Shown: one piece after another, positions 40,216 to 51,685 of the stretch
How the letters are laid out: the number at the start of each line of letters is the position of its first letter
Position numbering within the stretch: position 1 is the stretch's first letter
Source: Paraphysomonas bandaiensis
Lineage: Eukaryota > Chrysophyceae
Reading direction: 5' to 3'
Assembly (NCBI GenBank): GCA_965644295.1
Contig: CBFFRP010000200.1
Location: 62,001-126,000 of the forward strand
DNA length: 64,000 bases
Translations under genes and position numbers: made by a program
Notes under the pieces: model-generated
What the model was told of the DNA's origin: nothing
What the model saw: only the letters and a program-made list of their open reading frames with translations
The model's database searches: none

Positions 40216-43200
40216 TGGTAGCGAGCGAGGAGGAGAGAAGGAGGATAGAGGAGTAGTGCCACAGTTTAATGAGAGCAATGTTGAACAATGGATTGAAGAC
40301 TTCGAAACGTTCCTCATGAGGAAAGAGCAAAGTGAAGTAGCGGTGGAGCCACCACCGAAGGAAAGCGACTTTGGGAAACAGCCACTCACGTTAATGGAGG
40401 AGAAGTCTTACAGACAGGCTGTGAAGAAGTACTGGAAGGCGAATGCCATAGCGTATTCGTACTGCAGAGAGGCAGTGCAAACATCTTCGAAGGCGCTTCA
40501 GAAATTCCATCTTCTACATAAAGGGTTCAAGGCTGATGGAAAAGGAAGCAACAGGTTTAAGGCGCATATTATGATTGATGAGTTGAAGAAGTGCTTTGCT
40601 GGAGGGAAGCAGAACAAGATCAGTGAGCTGTTGACTCAGTATGGATCTTTCCGTATGCGTCCGGAGGAGACTGCGAAGGACTATATAATACGGTTTGAAA
40701 TACTGCTGAAAGAGCTACAGGAGCAGCAGCAGGACATATCGGAGCTCTCAAAAATAACACGGTTACGAGAAGGTCTGTTGAATGAAGAATATGCTCCTCT
40801 GAATGTTGCTTTGTATTTGATGCCTGATGATGTTGATTATGCAACATTATCAAGGAAGATAGAAAGGTATGATGATACCATTCCTGGAAGGATTGCGTTA
40901 GAGCGGAAACGCAAGAAGGTGGAGGAGCTGAATTTCATTGAAAAGAGCAAACGGTCTCGAACGGAACGGGATAAGCGTAAGAAGGGCAACTGTAGATATT
41001 GCAGGAAAGAAGGAATTCCTCATAGCCATTCAACTGAACAGTGCAGGAGGAAGCAGAGGAAGAAGGATGGAGAGATATCAGGGCAGCGTCCTGGAAGTGC
41101 TGAGTATACGGGATGCAGAAATTGCAAGTCTCTGGAACATCTTGCTGCTGATTGTCCAACGACGAAGAAAAAGCATTCTAGAAGAGGAGAGAAAGGGAAG
41201 AATCATGGTAGGAAGCCGGACAAAAGGCTGCTGACAGTAGAGAATATACGGCGTGGAGAACCAGCAGATTTCTCTGATGAAGATGAAGCAAATATGATCG
41301 AGGATGTTATGAAATTGTCATGCAATATACATGAAACGAATATATGTAGTGTAAATGATGACATGCATTATACATATATTGACACCTGCTGTTCATCATC
41401 AATGTTCTTGATGAATGATGTGACCATGCTTGACACTCATATGAATACATCAAAGGTGATAAACGGCTCTAAGAAGGGATCAGAGATTCATATCACAAGT
41501 GTGGGTTCCCGTGGAGCATGGAGAGACATAGAAATTTCAGATCAGATCAATCGATGCCTGTGCTCCGGACGTAAGCTGAACGAAATGGGCTATCGATTCA
41601 CGGTGTGGTATGGGATTCAAATTTATGACTGTAATACTGGTGAACTGGTACTGGAGGGACCCATGAAGAATGGAATGACTGCAGTTCCAACTCAGCAGCT
41701 GTTGGAGCTTCCAGATGTGTCTACACCGAGTAATTGTGAAGTAAATCTTAGCGATAGGACTGGTGAGGACGAGCTGGAGTTGCTGCATCGGAGAGCGGGT
41801 CACTTCAACAAACATGCTTTAGTGGAGGCACATAAGAGGATGCTCATCATGGGTACAGGGTTGAAACGAAAACACCTCACAGCCAAGGTACACAAAAATC
41901 AGTGTTTGTGTGATGTGTGTGCTAGGTCTAAGATAACCCGAGTCAGCTTCCGAACGAAGGACGAGAATTCCGTTAGACCGAATTTTTCAGCAGATATCGC
42001 TGTGTACTTAAATTGTCCTGCTAGAGGAGGTGAGAGGTATGTGTTAAAGATAACGCATCATGCCAGCAAAATGTTCTGGGCGACGGGTTTAGTCCACAGA
42101 ACTGGGGAAGCGGTCTTAGAAGTCTTCAAAGAGCTATTTAGAGGAGATGTTAAAAGGTACAAGCTCAAGATGGAGCACTATCATGCAGATGGTGCAGGAG
42201 AGTTAATCAGTGAAGAGCTGCGTCAGTATCTTAGGACACAGGAGTGCTATCAACATACGTGGAGCTCAACAGACTCTCCAGAAATGAATGCCATAGAGGA
42301 GAGGAAGTTCAGAACTGCTGGAGAGATGACTCTTGCAATGTTAATCCAATCTGGACTGCCACCGCAATTTTGGCTGGATGCATACATGGCAGCCAGATAT
42401 ATTTTGATTCGATTGCCAACGAAAACAGATAAAGGGTATATGTCTCCTATAGAGTTTCTAACGGGCGAGCCTCCAAATTTGAGATATCTTAGGGTATGGG
42501 GGTGTCGAACTTATGTTCTTTCACCGAAGGCGGATCGACGAAAGGATTGGGAGGATAAGGCTCTCTAGTTGGATATTTAATGGGTTACTCTGATGAGAAG
42601 GTAGGATACCATGTATATCTTCCTGAATCAAACAAGGTGGTGACTACAGTCCATATATTGACTGATGAGTCAACGCCATCACGATCAGAAAAGTATTTCG
42701 CAGAGATTGATGCTCTTCGAGTGCGGGAGGCCGCTAGACCCAAGCTTGCATCCGACTATGTCAGCTTAGAAGGAACGTATCATATTATTGATGATGAGGA
42801 CGGACTTCTGTATAAGACAACAAGAGTTGTAGAACGTAAGGGTGTGATCGTAGCATACCGTTCACTTGTTACTGCAGGTCGCGAGCATATAGAGCACCGG
42901 GTGCCTATACACGTCGAAGACGTGGTGCGTATGACTGCAGAAACCCCCGGGAATACCGGGTACATAGGAAAGGGGGACGCCCTGAGTACTACGCCAGCCA
43001 GGGAGCTGGACCAGGGAAGACCTGGAGGGTTCCAGGAGAGTCCTGACCCAACCTGTCAACAGACAGTCGTGAGGTTGCAGACCTTGACAGACCGTGGGTC
43101 TGGGGATGCGAGCGGGGCTCCTCCCACACCGCAAGATTTGCGGGCTCAGGATGAGCAAGGTATGGGTTCGTATATATCTACTAGACGACCTATTGAACTA

Positions 43201-44965
43201 GATGGTGATGGTCGTGTACGGCGGAAACGGCTACAGCGTAGGTTGGCGAACGCATCGGTGTTAGGAGAAATAAATATGGTTGAGGTGCCAGATGCATGCA
43301 CTGTTAACTTTAAACATGCAGAGTTTCAACATGATGACTTTAAGATACCAGACTCCTATGCTGAAGCGGAGAGATCTCCACAGTACATGAAGTGGCGAGA
43401 AGCTCGGAAGGTGGAGAAGACCTCACTACTGAAGAGACGTGTCTTAAAGATTGTGCGGACTCCACGGGGAGTGAAGTTGGTGCGAGCAAAGTATGTTCAC
43501 ACGGTGAAGAGAGACCTTCTGGGGAATGTAGTCAAGTATAAGGCGCGGCTGGTTGCATTAGGGAATCTACAAGAAAAAACGGAGGAGGAGCAGTCCACGT
43601 TTGCTCCAGTGGTCAAAGGAATAACCATTCGACTGGTCCTCGCGATTGCGTTTATGTTCCATATGCATGTACATCAGTTGGATGTATCATCAGCGTTTTG
43701 TTATGCCGATCTTGAAGAGGATGTTTATATGGCACCTCCACCTGATGAAGAGTTGCCAGCGGGGTGGTGTTTTCAATTGATCAAGGCCTTATATGGTTTG
43801 CGGTCATCACCGAGGCAGTGGAACAAGCATATTGACAAGTTTATCAAATCGTTACATTTTACTGCTTGCATTTTAGATACATGCTTGTATATATGCGATG
43901 GAGTAATGGTCAATTGCACTTATTGCTGATATATGTTGATGATATTATCATTGCATCTGCTGATCTCACCTACTTAGAAAGTGTTAAACGTAGGTTCTGC
44001 GAAACGTTTGAAATGCACGATCTGGGTGTGTGCAAACGGTTTCTGAATATCAGAATCACGAGAGGAGAGGACTGGTACATGTTAGATCAATCGGAATATG
44101 CCAAGAATATTGTAAAGAAATTCGATTCGTTTATGGGGAAGAGCAGTAAGAATAAGGAGACTCCACTACCTACCAATGTTCAGGATTTGTTGGCAGAGCA
44201 ACGTGAGCTGACGGAGGAGCAGAAGCAGTGGGTCGAATCATTTCCGTATAGAGGAATTATTGGAGCGGTGTTGCATTTGGCGATTCACACTAGACCTGAT
44301 CTGGCTTACGCTGTGGGGTTATTGGCTCGATTTAGTACTTCTCCAACATATGCGACTTGCAGATTAGCTATTCATTTGTTGAAATATTTACGTGGTACAG
44401 TTGATAAGGGAATCAGATTCAGTGGGAGTGAGTTTGATTTACATGTATTCAGTGATTCAGACTGGGCTGGTGATAGGATGACTAGGCGGTCCACAACGGG
44501 ATACATCGTGCTTTTATGTGCGGGCGCTTTGGCCTGGCAGTCAAAAAGCTTCAGACCACAGTTGCGACTTCGAGCATGGAATCTGAGTATATGGCGGAGT
44601 ATGCGGCTTTGCAAGAACTGGTGTGGCTTCGGGGGGTGTTCAAGGAGCTCGGACTCTTGGTAGCGAAGCCGACTCCATTCTTTATGGATAGTAAGAGTGC
44701 AAAGGATCTTTCAGAGAATCCAGTGTATCATAAGAGGTCGAAGCATATTGACATCAAGTATCACTGGATAAGAGAACATGTTAATGGCAAATTTCCTACA
44801 GCAAAGTTGATTCATGTATCTACGGATGATATGGCGGCCGATATTTTTACAAAGGCGTTGTCCACGAAGATCTTCAGCCGTCATGAGAAAACGATTACCG
44901 GGGTTAAGAGGAGTGTGTCTAACAGTGTGGAGGAGCAGCAGAAGAAACGACCCCGAAGAGGTTAA
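40199..44965 (+). pseudogene. Copia Gag-Pol polyprotein, interrupted by three frame breaks
   Basis: Four open segments in different frames cover the polyprotein: 40199-42568 (Gag, protease, integrase), 42580-43929 (integrase end and most of RT), 43866-44663 (RT end and start of RNase H) and 44516-44965 (rest of RNase H). Gag has a zinc knuckle CRNCKSLEHLAADC (CX2CX4HX4C). The presumed protease site is IDTCCSSS. Integrase has the HX3H..CX2C zinc site (HRRAGH...LCDVC) and D,D,E catalytic positions (FSADIAV, YHADGAGE, SPEMNAIEE). RT shows the LLIYVDDI core and RNase H the ATSSMESEY and DSKSAKD motifs. The breaks lie near 42562, 43885 and 44545, each fitting loss of one base. So this copy cannot make an intact polyprotein unless these are assembly errors. 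Confidence 0.92.
40216..40227 (+). promoter_or_regulatory. Primer-binding site, initiator tRNA-Met type
   Basis: TGGTAGCG directly follows the 5' LTR and matches the first eight bases of the yeast Ty1 primer-binding site (TGGTAGCGCC), which pairs with the 3' end of initiator tRNA-Met. The host tRNA sequence is not in this window, so the match is inferred. Confidence 0.7.
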
Positions 44966-45135
44966 AGGTGTGTTTTAGCGGGTGAAAATCCCACATAACT
45001 GTATATCTAGTTGACTGCTAGATATATATGTATCTTTAAAAGATTTCACATCTGTTTTTACCTATGGGACTAGATAGTCATAGCATTATCAGATTATTGT
45101 GATCACTGTTGTTTTATCTCACTGCATTCTACATT

Positions 45136-45144
45136 GAGTGGGAG
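45136..45144 (+). promoter_or_regulatory. Polypurine tract of the Copia element
   Basis: GAGTGGGAG abuts the left edge of the 3' LTR, the expected place for the plus-strand primer of reverse transcription. Confidence 0.75.
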
Positions 45145-45438
45145 TATTAGAATATGGATCTTATTCTAGTATATTCAGTATGTCACTTCAAGACAATGTA
45201 CGAGAATACAGTGAAATATAGTGATGTACAAATGCTGTGATGATATTGAGAAACTGAAATAGTTTGATCGTTCAAGATATGTTCAGTAACGAGAGGTTCG
45301 CATATGTAGGATATTATGCAGGGATTATAATGAGTTAGTGTTGGTTATCACAACTTCGTGTAAACGATATTAATAAATCTATCTAGTCTTACGACAAATT
45401 CTCTCTGTGATCTAGTGTAAAATGAGCGTTTCTCAATA
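45145..45438 (+). repeat. 3' LTR of the Copia element
   Basis: 294 bases, identical to 39922-40215. At its right end the ATG that starts Gag in the 5' LTR recurs, but here it meets TAG at the junction with flanking DNA after five codons. The right target duplication GATTC follows at 45439-45443. Confidence 0.95.
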
Positions 45439-45714
45439 GATTCCAGCTCGCTTCAATTAATTGATATAAAAATACCACCACTTTATGCTAAAAAGTTTCT
45501 TTTTGGTATTTTTAGGATAAAAATCGAAGATTGGTGAAAGACTATTATCCATAGATCCATAGGGTTATCTCACATAGTAATTCATTTAATTAATCATAAG
45601 AGCGATAAACTGGCACCAGAATTCTGCGCACGAGTGTTTATTGAAAAAGTAAATGTTAATAACGACGCGGCTGCAATATAGAGACTTGTCATGTAAGAAA
45701 AGGGGTTCCGCATT

Positions 45715-46163
45715 AGCCATGTTACACCGCTATTTTGCTTCTATCTAATCATTTGCAACCATATGAGTTTGGTTCCGATGTGCTAAGTCTAATACCAAGT
45801 GAAAAGGAGCATACCAAGCTCGTGCAATTACGGGAGGAATAGGAATTGTTTCAACTAGTATCCTTACAATTACAGAAGTAAGGTGAACATCAGCTTGACC
45901 TCCACGACGCTTGTACATTGCTTGACGAACTCATCATAAGGTACCCGATTGTCGAGCGTCATCTGGGCGACATCGCTGCTATTATTCATAACGCTGCTTT
46001 CAAAAAGGTAGTCGTGAAGATTCAATGTGGCAACGAAGCCGTAGCTCAGACTGAAGAAAATCAAATTAAAATATTTTTGCTCGATGAAGATGGTTTTGAC
46101 GGTGCCAGTCTAGTTCCGAATGACGACGCAGCGCAATGTTTGATGGTAGCAATATGCAATTAA
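45715..46163 (+). pseudogene. Decayed transposase-like C-terminal fragment (hAT/BED-like)
   Basis: One frame reads as protein from about 45715 to 46163 but is broken by TAG at 45840 and TAA at 45879. Coding-like stretches include YEFGSDVLSLIPSEKEHTKL, LLDELIIRYPIVERHLG, AAIIHNAAFKKVVVKIQCGN. The pattern of a helix, then HLG..A.IIHN..F...VVKI, recalls the C-terminal part of hAT/BED-type transposon proteins common in oomycetes. That is recall, not a search. The Copia element inserted about 280 bases upstream. No start codon, termini or duplications are recognisable. Confidence 0.5.
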
Positions 46164-46510
46164 TATGCAGGCCTGTCTAATACTACATCCACACCTTCAT
46201 GAACATTTTGGAATAATTTCAGATCAAGCTCATAGAATCGTATATCTTAACAGAAATGAGATCAACAGAAATATAGAGTCTTCATACGTGCGGCCATCAT
46301 GTGAAGTGCAACACATACCATGTTGACATAAATTCACGTATGTGTAGACTCATTTGGCTAGAGTTGGAAAGGTACTGAAATCACATAGTAAGTTCCTTAT
46401 TTAGTTCATCCAAATCAGGTACATTACAACGAAACCACAAACTCAAGTTTTCTTTAATTTTATATATATAAACAGTGTCGCCGAGAAACCAAAATACTGA
46501 TAAAATACGC

Positions 46511-47787
46511 CTACATAGTGTGTCTTTTCTTTCTGGCGAGCGTTGCGGCGTCTTTCAGTTCCCCCTGTAGCTGCTGGTAGCTGTTCAATCGAGTAGGAGC
46601 AATCTCTCCTCTCTCCACGGCTTTAAGAACCGCGCAACCCATTTGGCCCTCCATGTGAGTACAATCTCTGTACTTACACTGCGTGGAAGCGGTCGCAATC
46701 TCCTTGTACCCAGCTAGAATAGTATCCTTCTTCAGGTGTAATAAACCAAAGTCACGAATACCAGGTGAATCTATGACAGAGCCACCCTCTTGGAGGTGAT
46801 ACAACCGAGTGGTGGAGGTTGTATGGGTACCGTAGTGCCCTTTCTTCGATAGTTCTCCTACAGGTAGGTGGAGCGACGGAAATAGAGCATTTATGATAGA
46901 TGACTTGCCCACACCTGCAAAAACATTAGATTAAAAAACATAGCTGTAACGTCAACAAATATACAAATCAACGGTACAAACGCGATGCGCCAGAACGTAA
47001 TTTATATTACAACAGGTTCTTTTATCTTAAGACAATATATTTATTTAAATAGTCATGTATATGCTCGTAGTGGAGTTGTACCTGATTGTCCTACGAATAC
47101 AGACGTCTTATTTCTCAATATGGATCGCAACGACTGGGCAGGCGGGTCACTTTTACCCCCTGCTGTTGAACACGGTATTACTGGGTAACCGAGGGGTGGG
47201 TAAACGGCAAGATTTTCCATCATTTTTTTGTGCTCTGGTAAATCGGATTTGTTTACCACTATGGCACAAGACATATTAAAGGCCTCGCCTGCCACTAGGA
47301 GGTGATCGATTGTGGAGAGTGGCACAAGAGGTTGTGGAGCAACCACCACAATCAGTTGGTCAACGTTGCTCGCCAGAGCCTTCATTTTATTCGAGGCCCC
47401 TCGGCTTCTAGGATCTGATCGGTAAAGGAGGTTTTTTCGGGTGTCGAAACCAACCACGATGTACTCAGCGTCCTCCCCGCGATGGACAGAGGATGCATGT
47501 GCCACTTGGTATTGTACTATATCCCCTACTACAATATGCCCGTCTTCAAGACCAGTACGTTGCTTGCATTTGACAATATCACCCGTCATATGAGACTCAA
47601 CTAGAAGGCGATCCCCCAATCGCTCCACCACTAACCCCTTCTCTGTATCTCCAAACAGAGCTCCAGTGAAAGACTTCGACTGACCAGATGTCATATCATT
47701 TTTAGTTTTAAAAGATAGCCTTGCAACTGGAGTGCCGATTGTTCTGATATAAACAATAAGAGACGAACACAAACACTGCAGCTGCAT
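46511..47787 (-). CDS. RsgA/YjeQ-type circularly permuted ribosome-assembly GTPase
   Basis: Exons 47082-47787 and 46511-46914 around a 167-base intron give 369 residues. Bacterial RsgA helps late maturation of the 30S subunit; the nuclear-encoded eukaryotic forms act in plastids or mitochondria. The domain order is diagnostic: an N-terminal OB-fold, then G4 VVNKSDLP, then G1 GQSGVGKSS (split by the intron after the first base of its second Gly codon), then G3 DSPG. A C-terminal zinc site follows, with CKYRDCTHMEGQMGC. The N-terminal 30 residues (MQLQCLCSSLIVYIRTIG) are hydrophobic/basic and could be an organelle targeting sequence. The start may lie in a further upstream exon. Confidence 0.92.
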
Positions 47788-48307
47788 GACCTGCTTACCT
47801 TAAATACCTGGGTGATGACAGGAGCTTCGATACGGTTAATCCCCTCATTATGATGCAATGATGTCCAATATTTCGGTAATATAATCTAGTTATGTTATTC
47901 TCTGCAGTTCGTTTAGTGATGTGCTGATACAACTATCTGCTTGAATTAGATGAGGAGGATATGGATATATACGCATAGTATACATACATGTACATATAGA
48001 CCGTGTGTGTAGCAAAGTATGTAACATACAGCAGTTCATATGGATGTTAGCGTTTACCGTATTCTACTGTTCTTGTTCGGGTTCGATATTCCCATATGCA
48101 TACGACTGTATATGTATGCTGTACTGTAGAACATACGTAGAATCCGACCGATCTTTCGTTTTCCAGATTGTATATATACCCCGTACTACAACATTGTAGT
48201 CTCGGACTGAAAAAAGTGTTGCAGAAGAATAGCGGAAAATGTCTGCATTTTCCTGCTCACCACACACATCAACACATCCACCTATCGAATCTTAACCAGT
48301 TGATGAT
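47788..48307. promoter_or_regulatory. Shared upstream region with a short hairpin
   Basis: The region lies between divergent starts of the RsgA gene and the VWA/U-box gene. GGAAAATG (48234-48241) and its complement CATTTTCC (48246-48253) form a tight 8-bp hairpin with a 4-base loop 55 bases upstream of the ATG at 48308. No gene is visible. Confidence 0.5.
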
Positions 48308-49808
48308 ATGACGCTCATGTCAAACACAATCGTCAAATTCAGACCTTTTAAAACTTCTTTGGACTGTATTTTCTTGAAAATGTTTAGTAGATTGTTTCGT
48401 GAAGATCCAACACCTCCTGATACAAGTGATGACAGGAGTGTAGATGTAACTAATATGGATAACTCTGTCTCGCGATGGGCACAAGCGATTCAGTATTACC
48501 ATAAATCATGCAGTACTATACGTTCAAACCGCACAGATGAAAAATGTCGATGCACAGCTGTTATTGACGTGTCCAGCTCGATGGAAGGAAAATTTTTAAT
48601 TTGTGTTAAGTTGGGATTGTGCAGTCTGATAGCTAACTTAAATGATGACGATGAAATGAACATAACTGCATTCTCAGGAGATTGTAAACCTGTGACAGGC
48701 GGATTCTTGCTTGCGTCTGAATTACGTCAGTCAATGCCGCGCATGTTGCACTCATTGGTAGCCAACGGATGTACATCTTTCTACGATGCGATTGTCACTG
48801 GTTTGGCGGATCTACGCCATCATTGCTCTGTTAGTATTTCAGAGTCTGCTATTAAAAACATACTAGTCGCATTAACAGATGGGGAAGATAATAATAGCAG
48901 ACTTACCACTGGACATGTTTTAAGACATTTATGCAGCCCAGGAGTTGACCACTTTATGTTTTTGCTAGTTGCGGTGGATATGACATCCCGGCAGGAGTCT
49001 AAGTTCCGAAACTGGATGGATCTGGGACACTGCAAGCAAGTAAGGTGAGAAGAGAGATACTTGTTATTGTTCTATTTGACTTCACTGTGTCGACAGTGTG
49101 AATGTGCGAACTGGATGCAGTCTCGTTGGAGTATTCAAGGAACTTCTCCTCTGTCGAATTCTTCAAACCGCAGGTTCCAGCCCTCGATTTCTTCAGGACG
49201 GGGGAGAAGGATTGCCCTTTGATTCTATCAGAGATGTGGCGGATGCCTCTGCGTTAGATACTTTACGACAACAATTAATGCGGCATCTTCCGACAACTTC
49301 ATCTATGGCTGAACAAAATTATGATTTTGAAGAATCTTCACTCCACACTCTACATTTGACAAGAAATCTATCTGCTGGTGTATCGCGCGTTGAGAGTGAG
49401 AGTGATGGCGAGGGAGATTTTGATGATGATAGTGAATATTTATCATCTAGTCATATTTCAACCTGCGATGAGGACTTGTCAGGCTCAGACGACGATGCAC
49501 TATCATTGACAGAAACTTGGCTTGATATAGGAGATACTCAAGGGGAAGGAAGCCAAATGAATATCAACTCCGAATGTACTTCCAGTCGTGAATATCCTCC
49601 CGAGTTCTACTGTCCCATTTCGCATGAGATTATGAAAGACCCTGTGATGTGTGCAGATGGGCATACTTATGAACGCAGCCATATTGCGAAATGGTTATCA
49701 CGCCACAATACTTCTCCCATAACGAACGAGATTTTGCGACACAATGACCTTGTTACAAATTTTGCTTTAAAGGGTATTGTAGAGTCTCTCACAACAACAA
49801 AAGCGTAG
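48308..49808 (+). CDS. von Willebrand factor A / U-box E3 ligase fusion
   Basis: Exons 48308-49044 and 49097-49808 (52-base intron) give 482 residues. An N-terminal VWA domain (about 75-260) has the MIDAS metal site: DVSSS, then the Thr in NGCTSFYDA and the Asp in LTDGED. An acidic, disordered linker (about 330-410) leads to a C-terminal U-box (about 415-480): PPEFYCPISHEIMKDPVMCA, then GHTYERSHIAKWL and SPITNEIL. U-boxes recruit E2 enzymes, so it is probably a ubiquitin ligase that binds a partner through VWA (inference). A second in-frame ATG at about 48380 (MFSRLFRED) may be the true start. Confidence 0.88.
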
Positions 49809-51466
49809 TTATTTGTCGTCCATTATTCAGTTTCATCAATTTTGATTTTGTTATTTTATTACATTGTAGTACGAGAAGTATAATGTTTAACTTAAAGTAT
49901 ATCTGACGTTCTATTCTGCTACCTTGTCCGTCACAAGTATTTCTTCTAACCTTTGTACAAAGAATTTTGCATAATAGGCACTTAAAAAGTAAATACACAG
50001 AGAGCAGCTTATACTCCCCTACTTGAAAAAGTCAAAACTACACAAGACGTCTTTCACTTGGTAGGGTGGGTTACTTAACTCTAGATAGATATCAATAATA
50101 ATACACTGGTCAAATTGTAAGTATGCAAATCGTGTACTATTCCTTGCAAAGATGCAGCACATCATACAACCTACTATCCACAACTTGAAGTAGGCAAAGT
50201 CTAAAGTATGATAAAGCCAACCAATCTTTCTATCGCGCCGGACTCTCGTTATCATACATACAGCATGCAGTATATGGCACATATAGACACTAGCGTATCA
50301 ACAACCCACTCGCTACCATTTGAATTCGTTTACACTTATGACAAATATTCTACCGCAGGGAGGCATATCATATACGCACATAAGCAACGTCGCACAAGTA
50401 CCAAATATGTATTATAAACAATACTAACACTACTCGCAGGAATTTTCTCGATATTGGACAACACTGAAATAAAGTCACTGATTAAGTATGCGCGATTCCT
50501 TACCCTTAAAATGGAATTGGTAAACAGAATCAGTGGGTATCGGTGTTATTGCATGAACGCATACATTTGTGAAGATATATGACTTTATTACAATCCCCTC
50601 CCGACACCCTGTACAAACTTTACATAAATGCATAAGTTATACATAAACTGTGTATATATCACTGAGACATTGATGCAAAACATAACATTATATATCATGA
50701 CACCGAACAGTAATTTCGTTGACTAAATCATTGATTACGTGTTATTCAGTGGATTGAACGCTATAGAAGCACTTATGTCACTAAACTGATAGTGTATCTG
50801 CTATCGCATGACAATATACAAGGAACTTGGGCTGCGCATAGAAATCCTACGACAGCCTATCGTTGCACGCACATATAACCTACGGACATGAATGGCTCTG
50901 TGTTAGAAGCATTAGTGGGATCACTGGTCACTTCTTCCACAGTATGTGCACAGGATGTGTCGAATATGCATGAGCTGACTGCTGCTGTCCATATACCGGG
51001 CAAGCTCTTAGAAAAGTATAGATGTACCATATATATACAAAAAACTCCCAGATTTTTCGCAGCAGTTTGGCTGAAAAGGCGTTTACTCCTATCAAAAAAC
51101 ACGTTTTTTGCAGACTTTAATCTGGATATCCGGATATCTACCCACAATATACTTTGCGTATACAGCAGTATACGGTACATATATGGTGTAGAAATTCTAT
51201 CTGTGTATGTGTAATTGCGTACTGCAACAATGTATATGGTATACCACTGTATTCTTGACCATATGTCACTGGTAGCGGTCCAGTGCACCGTCAGTGCAAT
51301 GTATCTTGCACTTGCATTTGCACTGAGTCGATGCAAGTCCTTTGCATGGCGAGTAGTCCACAAAATTACAATGGGAAAACGAATATAGTTGATCCCGATA
51401 TCGCTATTCAGACATAGTACAGAGATTGCGTGTCTTAGTATCGGTTTATTAATATCGTTTACCAGA
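49809..51466. other. Intergenic region with palindromes near its right end
   Basis: About 1.66 kb without a credible gene. Near the right end are CAAAAAAC/GTTTTTTG (about 51093-51110), the exact 14-base palindrome GATATCCGGATATC (51125-51138), and CAGTGCAA/TTGCACTG arms (51292-51299, 51318-51325). Long open stretches on both strands at 50857-51504 overlap one another, are AT/TA-rich and lack any recognisable domain. Confidence 0.5.
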
Positions 51467-51685
51467 ATGGGATGCACCGTATCGTTTGATAGAGACATGG
51501 TCAATGAGATGAGTGATGTTTCTCAACGAGGAGGATACGATGATGATGATCTTGATAGCAGTAGATATGATGACAATGATCGCCATACTAAGAATATTGT
51601 ACCTGCTGCAGAAGAAGAGGCCAAACAAGCAGGACAAAACCAGAGGCCCAATGGAATTAGTACAAATACAACACATCAAGTGTGA
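51467..51685 (+). CDS. Small acidic protein with MGC acylation-type N terminus
   Basis: The ATG at 51467 opens a 72-residue frame that begins MGCTVSFDRDM. Gly-2, Ser-6 and Cys-3 fit an N-myristoylation plus palmitoylation signal, which anchors small proteins to membranes. The rest is hydrophilic with an Asp run (GGYDDDDLDSSRYDDNDRH) and no known domain. The frame extends upstream without a better start. The Met-Gly-Cys start and acidic composition are what support it as a real gene; there is no homology call. Confidence 0.5.
   Translation: MGCTVSFDRDMVNEMSDVSQRGGYDDDDLDSSRYDDNDRHTKNIVPAAEEEAKQAGQNQRPNGISTNTTHQV

Larger units (their letters stand above)
39922..45438 (+). mobile_element. Complete Ty1/copia LTR retrotransposon
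   Basis: The element is 5,517 bases with two 294-base LTRs that I find identical on direct comparison. It is flanked by the 5-bp target duplication GATTC (39917-39921 and 45439-45443). A primer-binding site follows the left LTR and a purine tract precedes the right one. The internal order is Gag, protease, integrase, reverse transcriptase, RNase H, which defines the Ty1/copia (Pseudoviridae-type) group. LTR ends are TATT...AATA rather than the usual TG...CA. The reading frame breaks three times. Identical LTRs imply a very recent insertion. Confidence 0.95.

Noticed and set aside
45918-46163. Intact 81-residue gene
   Set aside because: It begins with TTG, and the same frame continues upstream through two stops, so it is the tail of a relic.
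50857-51504. 215-residue minus-strand gene
   Set aside because: It overlaps long frames on the plus strand in AT-rich DNA, has no motif, and covers the better-supported MGC start at 51467.
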